A DNA stretch of 42,086 nucleotides from JADHUC01 sp964617665 (lineage in GTDB: Bacteria > Planctomycetota > Planctomycetia > Pirellulales > Pirellulaceae). The stretch's first letter is position 1, and every line of letters starts with the position of its first letter. Where the stretch lies: assembly GCA_964617665.1 (NCBI GenBank), contig CAZUAH010000060.1:1-42086 (forward strand), given 5' to 3'. The notes beneath the pieces were generated by a model. The model ran no database searches, was not told where the DNA came from, and saw only the letters and a list, made by a program, of their open reading frames with translations. Positions 18,483 to 27,443 of the stretch are shown here, in pieces. The position numbers were made by a program, and so were the translations under genes.

Positions 18483-20015
18483 CTACAAATCCAACTCCGC
18501 CAGCATGTCGCCCAACTCGGCTTGCGTTTGGCACGCTCGCCGAAAGACCGGCAACAGCTTGTCGTATACGGCTGCATTGTCCGCATCCGGTTCGGCGACG
18601 GCTTCCACCTGATGCACTTCGTCGATCCGTTCGTAATTGTCCCAAAGTCCGGCACCCACGGCCGCAACCGCGGCGGCGCCGAGCGAACCGGCCTCCTGGC
18701 CGATGTTTGTCTTGACCACGCGAATCTGCATTGCGTCGGCGAAGATCTGCCGCCAGAGGCTGCTCTTGCTGCCGCCGCCGACGGCCACCAGTTCGTCGCC
18801 AATGTTACACAGCCGCCGCAGTTCGTCCAGCACGACACGGAGATTCAACGCGATCCCTTCCAGAGCCGCTCGAACCACGTCGGCCTGCGTGTGCCCTAAA
18901 TCCAAGCCCAAAAAGGCCCCGCGGATGTACGGGCTGGGGTCCAACGACGAACCGCCGGCCATGCTGGGATTGAACAGCAGTTTGTTGGCACCAACCGGTG
19001 ACTGCTCGGCCAGCGAAGTCATTACGTCATACGGGTCCCTGTCTTCCTGTTCGGCCTGCGCCTCGAGGTTGTGGCACATCTGATCCCGCACCCACTTGAG
19101 CGAAGTTCCGGTCGAAAAGACGCCCACAGCCGATGTGAACATGCCGGGTATGACGTGCGTGAACACGTATGGCTTGCTTTGTTCGTCCAGAACCGGCTGT
19201 TCGGAAGAAACGGCGATCCACGAAGACGAACCGAGCGAGGCATACGTGCGACCTTCGGCGATGTTCTTGGCTCCCAGAGCCATACACGAGTTGTCTACAC
19301 CGCCGCATGCTACCTTGACGTTCTTGGGCAAGCCCAACTGCTCGGCCGCTTCCGGAAGAAGCTCGCCCAGAATCTCGGACGAGGGGACAATCTCGGGTAA
19401 CAACTCGGGCGGCAAGTCACTGGCGGCGATCAAGCGATTGGAATAGCTCCAGCCCAAAAGGTCGTACACGCCGCTGCCTGACGCGTAGCTGAAATCGGTT
19501 TTGATTTGGCCCGTCAGCTTGAAATTGATGAAGTCCTTGGTGCCGATGATCTTGTCGATCCGCTGGAACATCTCCGCTTCGCTGTCGCGGTACCACATGA
19601 TTTTGAAGACCGTGTAGTGTGGCGCCGGGAATCCGTTTCCCGTTGTGCGATACCAGTCGGCTGGGTCCACTTTTTCAAAGAAGCGGTCGACTTGCTCGTC
19701 TGGACGTTTGTCGGACCAGATCGGCGTGCTCTCGCGCAGCAGCGAGCCGTCAGCACCCAGCGGCACGCAACCAAGACTGTGGCCCGATATCGCTAGGCAC
19801 TCGATCGCCTGGGCGTCGACGTTCTCGTTGGCCAACAGTTGGTTCGTACTCTCGACCACCGCGCGCCACCAATCCATCGGACGCTGCTCGTGCCAACCGG
19901 CTCGCGGATAGGTGGTTTCATATGGGACGAACACGGCGCCCAGACAACGGCCGTCCACGTCGTAGAGCGATGCCTTGTTCCCGCCCGTCCCAAGATCGTA
20001 TGCGATAATGGTCAT
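18483..20015 (-). CDS. FGGY-family carbohydrate kinase (xylulokinase-like)
   Basis: A 510-residue cytoplasmic sugar kinase. The N-terminal ATP-binding start (MTIIAYDLGTGGNKASLYD), the substrate-side ISGHSLGCVPLG segment and the C-terminal FGGY signature region (VAVGGGSKSSLWRQIFADAM followed by EAGSLGAAAVAAVGAG) are all present, and the length is normal for the family. It would phosphorylate a pentulose, hexulose or polyol; xylulokinase is the nearest general label but substrate cannot be read from sequence. The ATG follows a GAGGA motif. Only 6 bp separate it from the DeoC stop, so it is the third gene of an SDR, DeoC and kinase operon. Confidence 0.85.
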   Translation of the reverse strand: MTIIAYDLGTGGNKASLYDVDGRCLGAVFVPYETTYPRAGWHEQRPMDWWRAVVESTNQLLANENVDAQAIECLAISGHSLGCVPLGADGSLLRESTPIWSDKRPDEQVDRFFEKVDPADWYRTTGNGFPAPHYTVFKIMWYRDSEAEMFQRIDKIIGTKDFINFKLTGQIKTDFSYASGSGVYDLLGWSYSNRLIAASDLPPELLPEIVPSSEILGELLPEAAEQLGLPKNVKVACGGVDNSCMALGAKNIAEGRTYASLGSSSWIAVSSEQPVLDEQSKPYVFTHVIPGMFTSAVGVFSTGTSLKWVRDQMCHNLEAQAEQEDRDPYDVMTSLAEQSPVGANKLLFNPSMAGGSSLDPSPYIRGAFLGLDLGHTQADVVRAALEGIALNLRVVLDELRRLCNIGDELVAVGGGSKSSLWRQIFADAMQIRVVKTNIGQEAGSLGAAAVAAVGAGLWDNYERIDEVHQVEAVAEPDADNAAVYDKLLPVFRRACQTQAELGDMLAELDL

Positions 20016-20021
20016 GATTCC

Positions 20022-20720
20022 TCACACTTGAACAGCCGCACCGGGCAAACTGGCGCACTCGTCGAGGATCCGAATTCCCGCCTCGATGTTGACTCCAAAT
20101 CGACGCGCACCGAGTCGATACATTTCGACCAGGGTTTCCAGGTCGCGAACGCCGCCCGATGCCTTAACTCCGGCGTCGTCGCCGACAACCGATTTGATCA
20201 AAGCGATGTTGCGCAACGTGGCGCCGGTTTCAGCCCAGCCGGTACCCGTTTTGACGAAATCGGCACCTGCGCGGACACAGATCTCGCTGCCTCGACGGAT
20301 CTGGTCGTCGGTCAGGTAATGGGCTTCAAGGATCACTTTCACCAGCGTACCATCGGCCGCGTCGATCACTGCTCGGATATCTTGTTCGACGAAGTCGTAC
20401 TGCCCGCTGCGAAGCATGCCGACGTTGATCACCATGTCCAACTCGCCTGCCCCATCGGCAACGCACTGCCGTGCCTCGGCCGCCTTGATCGCCGTTGCGT
20501 GAGCGCCGGATGGAAAGCCTACCGCAGCGCCGACCAGAACACTGGGCGCATCCTCCAATAGTTCCTTCAATCGTGTCAGATAGCAGGGCAGCACGTAAGC
20601 GCAAACACAGTCGAGTCGTTTCGCATGGTCGGCCAGTAGTTGGACCGCATCAAGATCCGTGTCGGTTTTCACCGCGCTTAGATCCATCATGCGTGCCACG
20701 TCGGTGACAGTTAGCTGCAT
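20022..20720 (-). CDS. deoC: Deoxyribose-phosphate aldolase (DeoC family)
   Basis: A 232-residue class I aldolase with the DeoC signature: Schiff-base lysine K157 in FVKTGTGW and the second catalytic lysine K186 in GVKASGG. The N-terminal segment (VCAYVLPCYLTRLKELL) and ELDMVINVGMLRSGQY also fit the family. The reference reaction is reversible cleavage of 2-deoxyribose-5-phosphate to glyceraldehyde-3-phosphate and acetaldehyde. Here the neighbours are an SDR oxidoreductase 31 bp upstream and an FGGY kinase 6 bp downstream rather than nucleoside phosphorylases. A different phosphorylated sugar as natural substrate is therefore possible. The ATG at 20720 is preceded by GGGAG at 8 nt. Confidence 0.9.
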   Translation of the reverse strand: MQLTVTDVARMMDLSAVKTDTDLDAVQLLADHAKRLDCVCAYVLPCYLTRLKELLEDAPSVLVGAAVGFPSGAHATAIKAAEARQCVADGAGELDMVINVGMLRSGQYDFVEQDIRAVIDAADGTLVKVILEAHYLTDDQIRRGSEICVRAGADFVKTGTGWAETGATLRNIALIKSVVGDDAGVKASGGVRDLETLVEMYRLGARRFGVNIEAGIRILDECASLPGAAVQV

Positions 20721-20751
20721 CGTCTATCTCCCGGTCTGAGACGCGACCTAC

Positions 20752-21693
20752 CTAGTCCTCAAGCCCGAACGCTGCTTTGAAAGCGCCGGCGACTTCGGGG
20801 TGAACGTCGGGGTTGATGCCATCGGCGTCGTATTCGTAGCCGAGTGCGTCTAGGTCGTGTTTCAGTTGGATTATCTCTTCTTCCGGGCTGACCCTCGGCG
20901 GCACGTCGCGGGTCAGCGGCGTCAGCCAGGCATTCAGGGTGTGCCCGCCGTCGACCATCAGGTCGTGGCCGGTGACGTAGTTGGACGCAGCGGCGGCAAG
21001 AAAGATCACCGCCCCAAACAAGTCTTCCGGCCGCTCGACGTAGCCTAGTGGCGTCAGTTCCCGGATCCGCTCGCGCACCACGACCGGCGTCGATGCGTGC
21101 ATTGGGGTCAGCAAGTAGCTGGGGCTGACACAGTTCACGTTGATGTTGAAGCGGCCCCATTCGGCAGCCAGCATTCTGGTCATTTGCACCACGCCGGCCT
21201 TCGAGGCGTTGTACGAGGCATTACAATTACAGATCGTGGCTGACATCGAGGCGATATTGACAATCTTACCCTCGATCGGTTCCTGGCGGAGGAACTGCTG
21301 TGCCTCGGCCTGAGCGCACAGATACGCGCCGGTGAGGTTCACGTCGATCACCTTGTCCCAGTCGGCCTGCTCCAATTCCTCGTCAGCCCCAAGAATGCCG
21401 ATTCCCGCGTTGTTCACACCGATGTCCAAACGGCCAAACCGCTCGACCACTTGGCGGACCATGTCCTGCACTTGGTCCTTCTTTGTCACGTCGCAACTGA
21501 CGAACAGCGAATCGACACCGCCGGCCTTCAACTCCTCGGCCGTCTTCGGGCCCGTTTCCGCATCCATATCGACGATCGCCACATCTGCCCCGGCCTCCGC
21601 CAGCGCCAGTGCGCAACCCCGGCCGATGCCAACCGCCCCGCCAGTCACCAGGGCCTTCTTTCCCGTTAAGTCAAACAACGACATATTCGCCAT
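20752..21693 (-). CDS. Short-chain dehydrogenase/reductase with C-terminal extension
   Basis: A 313-residue classical SDR oxidoreductase. The cofactor motif TGGAVGIG lies at residues 17-24. D42 in VDMD suggests a preference for NAD over NADP. NNAG is near 94-97, catalytic serine at about S149, and Y161 and K165 complete the YxxxK motif. The usual SDR ends near the VDGGHTLNAWL segment. Here about 45 further charged residues follow (VSPEEEIIQLKHDLDALGYE and the rest), which I do not recognise. It is the first gene of an operon with DeoC and an FGGY kinase, so oxidation of a sugar or polyol to a ketose is the likely job. AAGGAG lies 7 nt or so before the start. Confidence 0.85.
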   Translation of the reverse strand: MANMSLFDLTGKKALVTGGAVGIGRGCALALAEAGADVAIVDMDAETGPKTAEELKAGGVDSLFVSCDVTKKDQVQDMVRQVVERFGRLDIGVNNAGIGILGADEELEQADWDKVIDVNLTGAYLCAQAEAQQFLRQEPIEGKIVNIASMSATICNCNASYNASKAGVVQMTRMLAAEWGRFNINVNCVSPSYLLTPMHASTPVVVRERIRELTPLGYVERPEDLFGAVIFLAAAASNYVTGHDLMVDGGHTLNAWLTPLTRDVPPRVSPEEEIIQLKHDLDALGYEYDADGINPDVHPEVAGAFKAAFGLED

Positions 21694-21867
21694 ATCCTAT
21701 CTCCTTGAGTCATGACAGGCGTTCACTGAAGCCTGAATTTGGAGGGTTGTAACTCGCTCACGGACGCGCCGTAAGCCTAGTCGCTCGACTGGGGAATCGC
21801 AACCCAGCACCCGGGAAGCCATCGTGAGGGCTTTTTCACCGAGAGCGTGATGTTCCCACGCTGTCGA

Positions 21868-23394
21868 TTAGCGGTCCGAATTTGCAGACTCCGCCGCAGT
21901 CTGACGCCGCGCGAGTTCGCGAGCAACTTGCTGGTCCGCTTCGCTGAGGGAACTGAGGGGAACGGTGATTTCGGTGCCGTCCTCTTTGCGAAAACGTATG
22001 GTTTCACCGTCCAGGCTGAGAAATGTCGCAACGACCGTACGTTCGCCCGAACTGTCCGACCACGTGCGCGATGGCGATATGTCGTCCTTTGGCGTGTCTT
22101 TGGCAGACATCCGAAAATCGCGGATCCAGAAATGAATGCTGCCTTGCATTAGGAACCCCAGAATCACGGGGCCATCGATACGAACCGCTTGGCTGCCTGT
22201 ACGGATTCCGTCTATCTCCGTCTCGACGCGTCCTTTGACACGGCGAAATGTGACACTCACGTCGCGCGTAGTGGTGAGCGTCGGCGGTGGTGACGGAATC
22301 GAGACGCCATTTGCATCGGCTTGGACGGGAAATGCACCGAAGCCAATCATACTCTGCCGATCGCCGCTGGACATCACGGTTTGCATTGACGGCAGGGTCA
22401 CATACGCCGTGGCCTCGAAATCGTCTTGAGTCGATACCTTGCGGACGAGCCACAGTCTGCCCGAAGCATTGGTTTTCGTAACCTTCAAACCACGGTCGTC
22501 GTCAGCAAAGCGAACGTCCTGAGCGATCACCGAATCCAACTGCGTGTTGCCGAGTTTCGGCACGTACCAATCTCCGTTGGACTTCAACGGTTCACCACGC
22601 GAAGGCTGTGGGGGTGCCTGCGTCGGAAAAGAAAAGCCGGTCCCGGGAGCCATCGGTCCGGGGAATCCCATCGGCGGCGCCATCATGGGCGGCGGACCAG
22701 CTATCGACGAAGACGGAGCAGAGGCCGCAGGCGTCTTGTCCTTGGCAGGATCGGGCTCAATTCCCTCCAGCACCTCGCAGTCTGTGATATGGAGATGGGT
22801 GGGTGAGCCAAGTTCCAAGAAGACATAACCTGATGAGATGTTGTTTTTCGGCAAATGCACCATCCGCTTGTCATCAATCCATATCGACAGTGCTCCTTTG
22901 CATCGCCGAACCGTTGCCTCGAACTCATCTCGCCGGTCCCATCGAGCGTTGATGTGCGTGCGAAACATGGGATGGCCATTCGGCGCACGGAACCCGATAA
23001 GCGGAGACTGTCGCGTTGGGTCCGACACCCCGGCTGACTGAAGCTCTTCCGAACTTGGCGAGATGCCCCGCAAATGCACCTCGAAGTCGTCGAACAACTC
23101 CACCTGCAGCAACAGTTGGATGCGCTGGAACTTATTGTGCGTCTTTGCCAGCAATCCCTGCGGAGCCTTCTCCAGCGATGCTTCGTTTTCCGCTACGGAC
23201 TCGTGGATCTGTCGCGAGTTCCCCTTGACGACTGCCCATTGACTCGGATCAAGCAAAGAAGGTTCGGGGGCCGTCGCCGCGTCTTCTGCCGGCTTGGCTA
23301 CCTCTGGATCGGCCGTATCGTCCCGTGAGCATCCGACACCGAGCGCACACGTAGTCAAGAGGACCGGAACGATCGTGAACGCCGTGATCTTCAT
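21868..23394 (-). CDS. Probable lipoprotein with SHD1-like C-terminal domain
   Basis: A 508-residue exported protein. The N-terminus (MKITAFTIVPVLLTTCALGV followed by GCSRDD) is a signal peptide with a plausible but not ideal lipobox. Two beta-rich segments (about 75-200 and 270-440) look like concanavalin-type or DUF1080-like domains; they are separated by a Pro/Met/Gly-rich linker with the motif PPPMMAPPMGFPGP. The last 60 residues match the SHD1-like module common in planctomycete envelope proteins (VVATFLSLDGETIRF, ITVPLSSLSEADQQ). The start is at 23394 because GGAG lies 7 nt before it; the longer frame overlaps the previous gene. The ATG overlaps that gene's TGA by four bases (ATGA), so the two proteins are probably made together. 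Function unknown. Confidence 0.7.
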   Translation of the reverse strand: MKITAFTIVPVLLTTCALGVGCSRDDTADPEVAKPAEDAATAPEPSLLDPSQWAVVKGNSRQIHESVAENEASLEKAPQGLLAKTHNKFQRIQLLLQVELFDDFEVHLRGISPSSEELQSAGVSDPTRQSPLIGFRAPNGHPMFRTHINARWDRRDEFEATVRRCKGALSIWIDDKRMVHLPKNNISSGYVFLELGSPTHLHITDCEVLEGIEPDPAKDKTPAASAPSSSIAGPPPMMAPPMGFPGPMAPGTGFSFPTQAPPQPSRGEPLKSNGDWYVPKLGNTQLDSVIAQDVRFADDDRGLKVTKTNASGRLWLVRKVSTQDDFEATAYVTLPSMQTVMSSGDRQSMIGFGAFPVQADANGVSIPSPPPTLTTTRDVSVTFRRVKGRVETEIDGIRTGSQAVRIDGPVILGFLMQGSIHFWIRDFRMSAKDTPKDDISPSRTWSDSSGERTVVATFLSLDGETIRFRKEDGTEITVPLSSLSEADQQVARELARRQTAAESANSDR

Positions 23395-26300
23395 TTCGAT
23401 TCTCCAAAGCAAAGGACTGCTCCATCGGACGTCGACAGGAACAGCTTGCCGTTGGCCGCAGCCATGCCGTCCCAGACGGCGGGTGAATCGAGTTGATACT
23501 CGGCGACCGTGCTGCCATCTTCGCACGATGCAACCCGGATTGCACCGCCCATTCGGCCCTCGTACGCCGCATGAGGATCGTCCGCCGGGATTTCGATGGG
23601 CATCGTGGCCAGGAACAGGTTGTTACCCGATTTCAGCATGGCTTTCGTCCTTACGGGCAGGTTGATCTTCCACACCGATTTGTCGACTTGGTCCTCGGAG
23701 ATATTGCGGAAGTCGGGCAGAGACTCGTCGTCATCCGAGAACGGCGTATTCTCCTTTTTGAACAGAGAATACTTCCCGTTTGAATCACCCTGCCGCCGAA
23801 CGCCCCAAATCCCATTCTCGTCGTAGACCATCATAACGCCGGTCGGCACGGCGATCGTCGGCCTGCGTTTGCCACCGGGCCTGTTCGCAATCCACGAATA
23901 GGCGACCGGTACACGGCTGAAATCGCCCGTTCCCATCACCCAGTGCGATCGGTGGTTCTCGGTGTCGTCCAGCAGGCTGGAGGTCGAGAACAAGTGCCGC
24001 GTCAGCCGGTCCCGCTTTTCCAGCTTGGCGTTGAACCCCAACTGGTGCAAAAAGACGTTCTTGCCGTCGCTGACCAGCACATCCGAGATCGTACCTTCGG
24101 CCATGGAAAAGGCATCGCTTCGGTCGGATTGCAGGAACGTCTTGTAGTCGGTCGTGTTCTGGTCTACCCGCGTTTCGTGTTCCGGCTTCGCCTCATCCTT
24201 GCCATCAAGAAGCTTCGGATGTCGGCTTTCAAGATGATTCTGATAGACAACCTTACCGGTCGTCGGATCCAAGCCGTAGAGTTCGATTCCCCCATCGAGC
24301 CAAGTGGACCGGCCGGCGGAGCAGTAGGCGACACCGTCCAGAACAAAAACGCTTCCGTGCACCGGCCAGACGGATTCCACCTGCTCCAAAGCCACGACTC
24401 GAACGTCCGCCGGAGCAGCCAGAAACCGCCAAGCCAACTCACCGTCACTCAGCCGCAGGCAATAGACCCGCCCGTCGGCGCTGCCAAAAAGGACCATCCC
24501 TTTGTAGATCGTCGGCGGCGAATCCACGCGTCCGCCTGCGACATAGGTCCAGAGCACCTTGCCATCGGCCGCATCCAAGGCATACACCGTGTTCTCGTCC
24601 ACGGCAGACAGAACCACCTTCCCGCCAGCGATCACCGGTTGCGTCAGCCGACCGCCAATGTTTGCCTTCCACGCCTGCTGTAGCTTCGCTGGCACCGTCG
24701 TGCTGGCGATCCCACTGCGAAGCGGATCGTGCCGGAACATGGGCCAGGATGAAGGCTGGAGACTGGAGGCCGTAGGCTGTAGGTTGGATAGATTCTCGTA
24801 CGCGGGGCCTCTCTCGAGACGGTCTCTGGTTTGGACTTCCGATTCCCGATTTCCGATTTTCGAGTTCTCGCTTGCCAACGCCCAGAACCCCCACAGCTTC
24901 GATTCCATGTAGCAGCCGCATGCATGCGGCGGGGCATACATGATTCCGTTGGCGGGCAGGATTCCGTATTGGCATGCGCCGCGGACCCAGTTGTTGCGGG
25001 AATGGCTATCGCCAGCCAAGTCCATCATTTCGATGCCTCGCTTGCCGGTAATGATGTATCTGCCCGTGGCTTTCTCGCGATAGCAGCGATGGTGATGCCC
25101 CGAGGTCTGTAGGTCGACTGCGACGGCGTTTCGCTCCTTGACTTCACCCGTGTGCAGGTCCCGGCCTTCGTTGAAGTCCAACACAGGCGGAGGCGATACT
25201 GAATCGCTAACGTGAAGCCCCTGCCAGACAAGACCGTCGATCACGAAGATATCCAGCGGCGCGTGGAAGCCGCCACCGGCTTTGCACTCCCACAGCTTCT
25301 CCCCATTTTCAGCAGACAACGCCGTCAGTTGATCGGACAGCTTGCATAGGACCACGCCGTCCGTGGCGACCAGCGTGTTCTTGCCGTACGTGACGCCTTT
25401 CCTTCCTTCTTTCTTACCGCGTTCTCCATAGGTCCACAGCTCTTTGCCCGACTTCTGGTCAAGGCAAACGACACCCTCGCCCACTTGGAGGAACACTTTC
25501 CCACCATCTGCTCCGAGTGTCTCCGGTTTTGGCTTTGCATCGGGATCGGACCACTCCCACAACTTATCACCGGTTTCGCAGTCAACGGCGACAACCGTCT
25601 TTGTGTTTGGTAGTCCAAACCGTTGCTTGAAAGCTGCATGTCCCACGGCATGCTCGGCCACGGGGGAACCCTTCAACACCAGCAGCAATCCGTTGACAAG
25701 GATCATCTCCTCGGCACCCTCGGTATTCCCGAACGTCTTCAACGTCTTTCCCGTCCCGGTATCCATCACGGAAATCGGCGAATTCAGACCGAGCGGTGCG
25801 TACAGACGATCGCCGGATACGACCAGTAACCTCGTAACCTGTGGCGGTCCCGATCGGAAACGGATGGTATGCCATGTCCACGCGTCCATCGGCTTTGACC
25901 AGAGCTTGACACCGCTGAAGGCATCGCGAGCCACGATCGACCATTTGCCGGGCACGTTGATGTTCGCTGCGGTGGCTTCGTCGATGATGTAGAACAACTT
26001 GCCTTTCGCCGTCACAATCGAACTGATACTCGCCAGTTTGTGATGGCTGCGAGTCCATCGTGGGTTTGCGAGCCATTGCACGTGTCGAGGCGGACCCACA
26101 ACCGTGTCGTTAGCGACCGCGTTGTTGTCAGGCCCGTGCAGATAGTGCGTCCATTCGTCGATGCCTTCTGGCCACGGTTTGCGGAAAGACTCCTGTATCG
26201 AGTGTCGAGAGTCAAGAGTTACAGCCACACCACCGGGCGCTAGCACCCTGACGATCTCTTCCCTTGCCACGCGACACTTGCCACTTGCCACCAACAAGTT

Positions 26301-26618
26301 CACTAGATTGTCGGTGTATGGCAAGTGTTCGCCATCAAACCTCTCAATAGTCACTTTTCCGTAGACGCCCAACGATTGTATCTGCCGGCGGGCTCTCTCC
26401 ACGTTGATTGGATCCGTGTCCAATCCTTGCACGATGTAGCCGTCCCTGACTCGCAAGTCGCCCGTGAGTATCCCGTTGCCGCATCCGACGTGTACGACAA
26501 GCCCTCCGTTGACGCCAGTTGTCCGGATGATTTCGCTGGCTAATTCCGACTTCGCATATCCGGAGGACGCGTTTAGAAGAGTGAATACGATTAAGTAGCG
26601 GTACAGGTATTTGTTCAT
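23391..26618 (-). CDS. Exported methyltransferase-fold plus PQQ-like beta-propeller protein
   Basis: A 1075-residue protein with a signal peptide (MNKYLYRYLIVFTLLNASSG, cleaved near YAKS). Residues about 25-145 have the motif order of a SAM-dependent methyltransferase: VVHVGCGNGILTGDL, GLDTDP and REEIVRVLAPGG. From about 160 onward it is a PQQ/BamB-like propeller with repeats such as VVAVDCETGDKLWEWSD, VVCLDQKSGKELWTYGE and TVYALDAADGKVLWTY. A second propeller begins at SWPMFRHDPLRSGIA (about residue 630). Four short heptanucleotide arrays lie within the reading frame. The start has only a weak ribosome site. The downstream lipoprotein gene overlaps its stop by four bases. The role is unknown; a catalytically active methyltransferase outside the cytoplasm is doubtful because SAM is cytoplasmic. 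Confidence 0.75.
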   Translation of the reverse strand: MNKYLYRYLIVFTLLNASSGYAKSELASEIIRTTGVNGGLVVHVGCGNGILTGDLRVRDGYIVQGLDTDPINVERARRQIQSLGVYGKVTIERFDGEHLPYTDNLVNLLVASGKCRVAREEIVRVLAPGGVAVTLDSRHSIQESFRKPWPEGIDEWTHYLHGPDNNAVANDTVVGPPRHVQWLANPRWTRSHHKLASISSIVTAKGKLFYIIDEATAANINVPGKWSIVARDAFSGVKLWSKPMDAWTWHTIRFRSGPPQVTRLLVVSGDRLYAPLGLNSPISVMDTGTGKTLKTFGNTEGAEEMILVNGLLLVLKGSPVAEHAVGHAAFKQRFGLPNTKTVVAVDCETGDKLWEWSDPDAKPKPETLGADGGKVFLQVGEGVVCLDQKSGKELWTYGERGKKEGRKGVTYGKNTLVATDGVVLCKLSDQLTALSAENGEKLWECKAGGGFHAPLDIFVIDGLVWQGLHVSDSVSPPPVLDFNEGRDLHTGEVKERNAVAVDLQTSGHHHRCYREKATGRYIITGKRGIEMMDLAGDSHSRNNWVRGACQYGILPANGIMYAPPHACGCYMESKLWGFWALASENSKIGNRESEVQTRDRLERGPAYENLSNLQPTASSLQPSSWPMFRHDPLRSGIASTTVPAKLQQAWKANIGGRLTQPVIAGGKVVLSAVDENTVYALDAADGKVLWTYVAGGRVDSPPTIYKGMVLFGSADGRVYCLRLSDGELAWRFLAAPADVRVVALEQVESVWPVHGSVFVLDGVAYCSAGRSTWLDGGIELYGLDPTTGKVVYQNHLESRHPKLLDGKDEAKPEHETRVDQNTTDYKTFLQSDRSDAFSMAEGTISDVLVSDGKNVFLHQLGFNAKLEKRDRLTRHLFSTSSLLDDTENHRSHWVMGTGDFSRVPVAYSWIANRPGGKRRPTIAVPTGVMMVYDENGIWGVRRQGDSNGKYSLFKKENTPFSDDDESLPDFRNISEDQVDKSVWKINLPVRTKAMLKSGNNLFLATMPIEIPADDPHAAYEGRMGGAIRVASCEDGSTVAEYQLDSPAVWDGMAAANGKLFLSTSDGAVLCFGESK
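24751..24792. repeat. Heptanucleotide array, GGAGGCT family, in frame
   Basis: Five to six degenerate 7-nt units from 24751, for example GAAGGCT, GGAGACT, GGAGGCC and GTAGGCT. It lies inside the propeller gene and encodes part of the linker LQPTASSLQPSS just before the second propeller. Confidence 0.75.
24839..24873. repeat. Heptanucleotide array, CCGATTT family, in frame
   Basis: Four to five 7-nt units (CCGATTC, CCGATTT twice, then diverged). In the other register it reads GATTCCC, GATTTCC and GATTTTC, which resembles the GATNCGG family beside the four-helix-bundle gene. It encodes the SKIGNRE segment of the propeller protein. Confidence 0.75.
26199..26219. repeat. Short heptanucleotide array, CGAGAGT family, in frame
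   Basis: Three units CGAGTGT, CGAGAGT and CAAGAGT, exactly 21 bp or seven codons. On the minus strand it encodes TLDSRHS, directly after the methyltransferase motif LAPGGVAV. Confidence 0.55.
26265..26292. repeat. Short heptanucleotide array, TGCCACT family, in frame
   Basis: Four units with consensus TGCCACT. On the minus strand it encodes the VASGKCRVA segment in the methyltransferase-like domain, just before REEIVRVLAPGG. Confidence 0.55.
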
Positions 26619-26717
26619 GGATATCTCTACGGTTCACTGGTTGCGAAACAGTCTAACAGGCGACTCGTTTAACCGCTGGGCCGCTGGGAAGCCGCTGAAG
26701 AAGCCCTTGTTTGATCG

Positions 26718-27443
26718 ATGGCCCCCTTGGGACGGATGCGAATAATGTATGGAACGTGCGTACAAATTGGAACCTACCGTACCTCGATGGCCACGGAGGT
26801 TGGGCTGATGTTGTGCGATCCCGTTCCGTCATCTCTCCCCGAATTTGATTTGCAGGTCTATCGGGTCGTCGGCCCCAAAGACCATTATCTGCGGAAAGCC
26901 TTGCAGGCGGTTGTTTGGGACAATTTCCACGATTTGGACCTGGATGCTTATGTACCTCCCGGGAAAGAATCGGAAACCAGACTCTTCAAACCGAGAGACT
27001 TTGAGGAAGATGTGGAGCAAGGTCAACTGATCTGTCCGGCCGGCCAAGCCTCGAAGTACCGCCAACGAGACAACAAGAAACATACGACCGTCTGCCGCTT
27101 CGACGCGTCGGTTTGCCGGGCGTGCCCGCTGATGGACAGCTGCCTGAAGGAGACTCCGCAAAAGGCGTTTGGGCGAACGGTCCGCAAGACAGACTACCAA
27201 GTTGAGTATCAGACGGCACGAGACAAGGCGACCACAGAGGCGTATGCGGCGGTACGTCGCGAGCACATGAAAGTAGAACGAAAGCTGGGGGAAGTGATGA
27301 ACTGCCACGGCGGGCGTCATGCTCGTTACCGCGGCCGCTGGAAAGCTCTGATTCAAGAGTTGATGGCCTGTACGGTCACCGACGTGAAACGCTTGGTCCG
27401 CTTGGTGTGCGCGCCGAACGCAGAGGTTTCCTACCAATCGTAA
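26718..27443 (+). pseudogene. Internally deleted IS1182-type transposase remnant
   Basis: The last 140 residues match the C-terminal zinc-ribbon-like region of IS1182/IS5-related DDE transposases: ICPAGQ, VCRFDASVCRACPLMDSC and the final HGGRHARYRGRWKALIQ. The segment YRVVGPKDHYLRKALQAVVW near residue 45 looks like the N-terminal PxDHxLR motif of the same proteins. It runs straight into the C-terminal part, without the roughly 200-residue DDE catalytic core between them. The frame is still open, so an in-frame internal deletion is the simplest reading. It cannot be active. I could not identify terminal inverted repeats or a target-site duplication in 26619-26717 or 27444-27664, neither of which holds another gene. 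Confidence 0.7.

Noticed and set aside
21844..21862. AGCGTG/CACGCT hairpin after the lipoprotein gene as terminator
   Set aside because: The stem is only 6 bp and no T-tract follows on the minus strand; the T-run nearby is on the wrong strand.
26672..26705. Repeated CCGCTG motifs beside the transposase remnant as a terminal repeat
   Set aside because: The three copies are spaced irregularly (8 and 11 nt), and no matching inverted copy was found at the other end.
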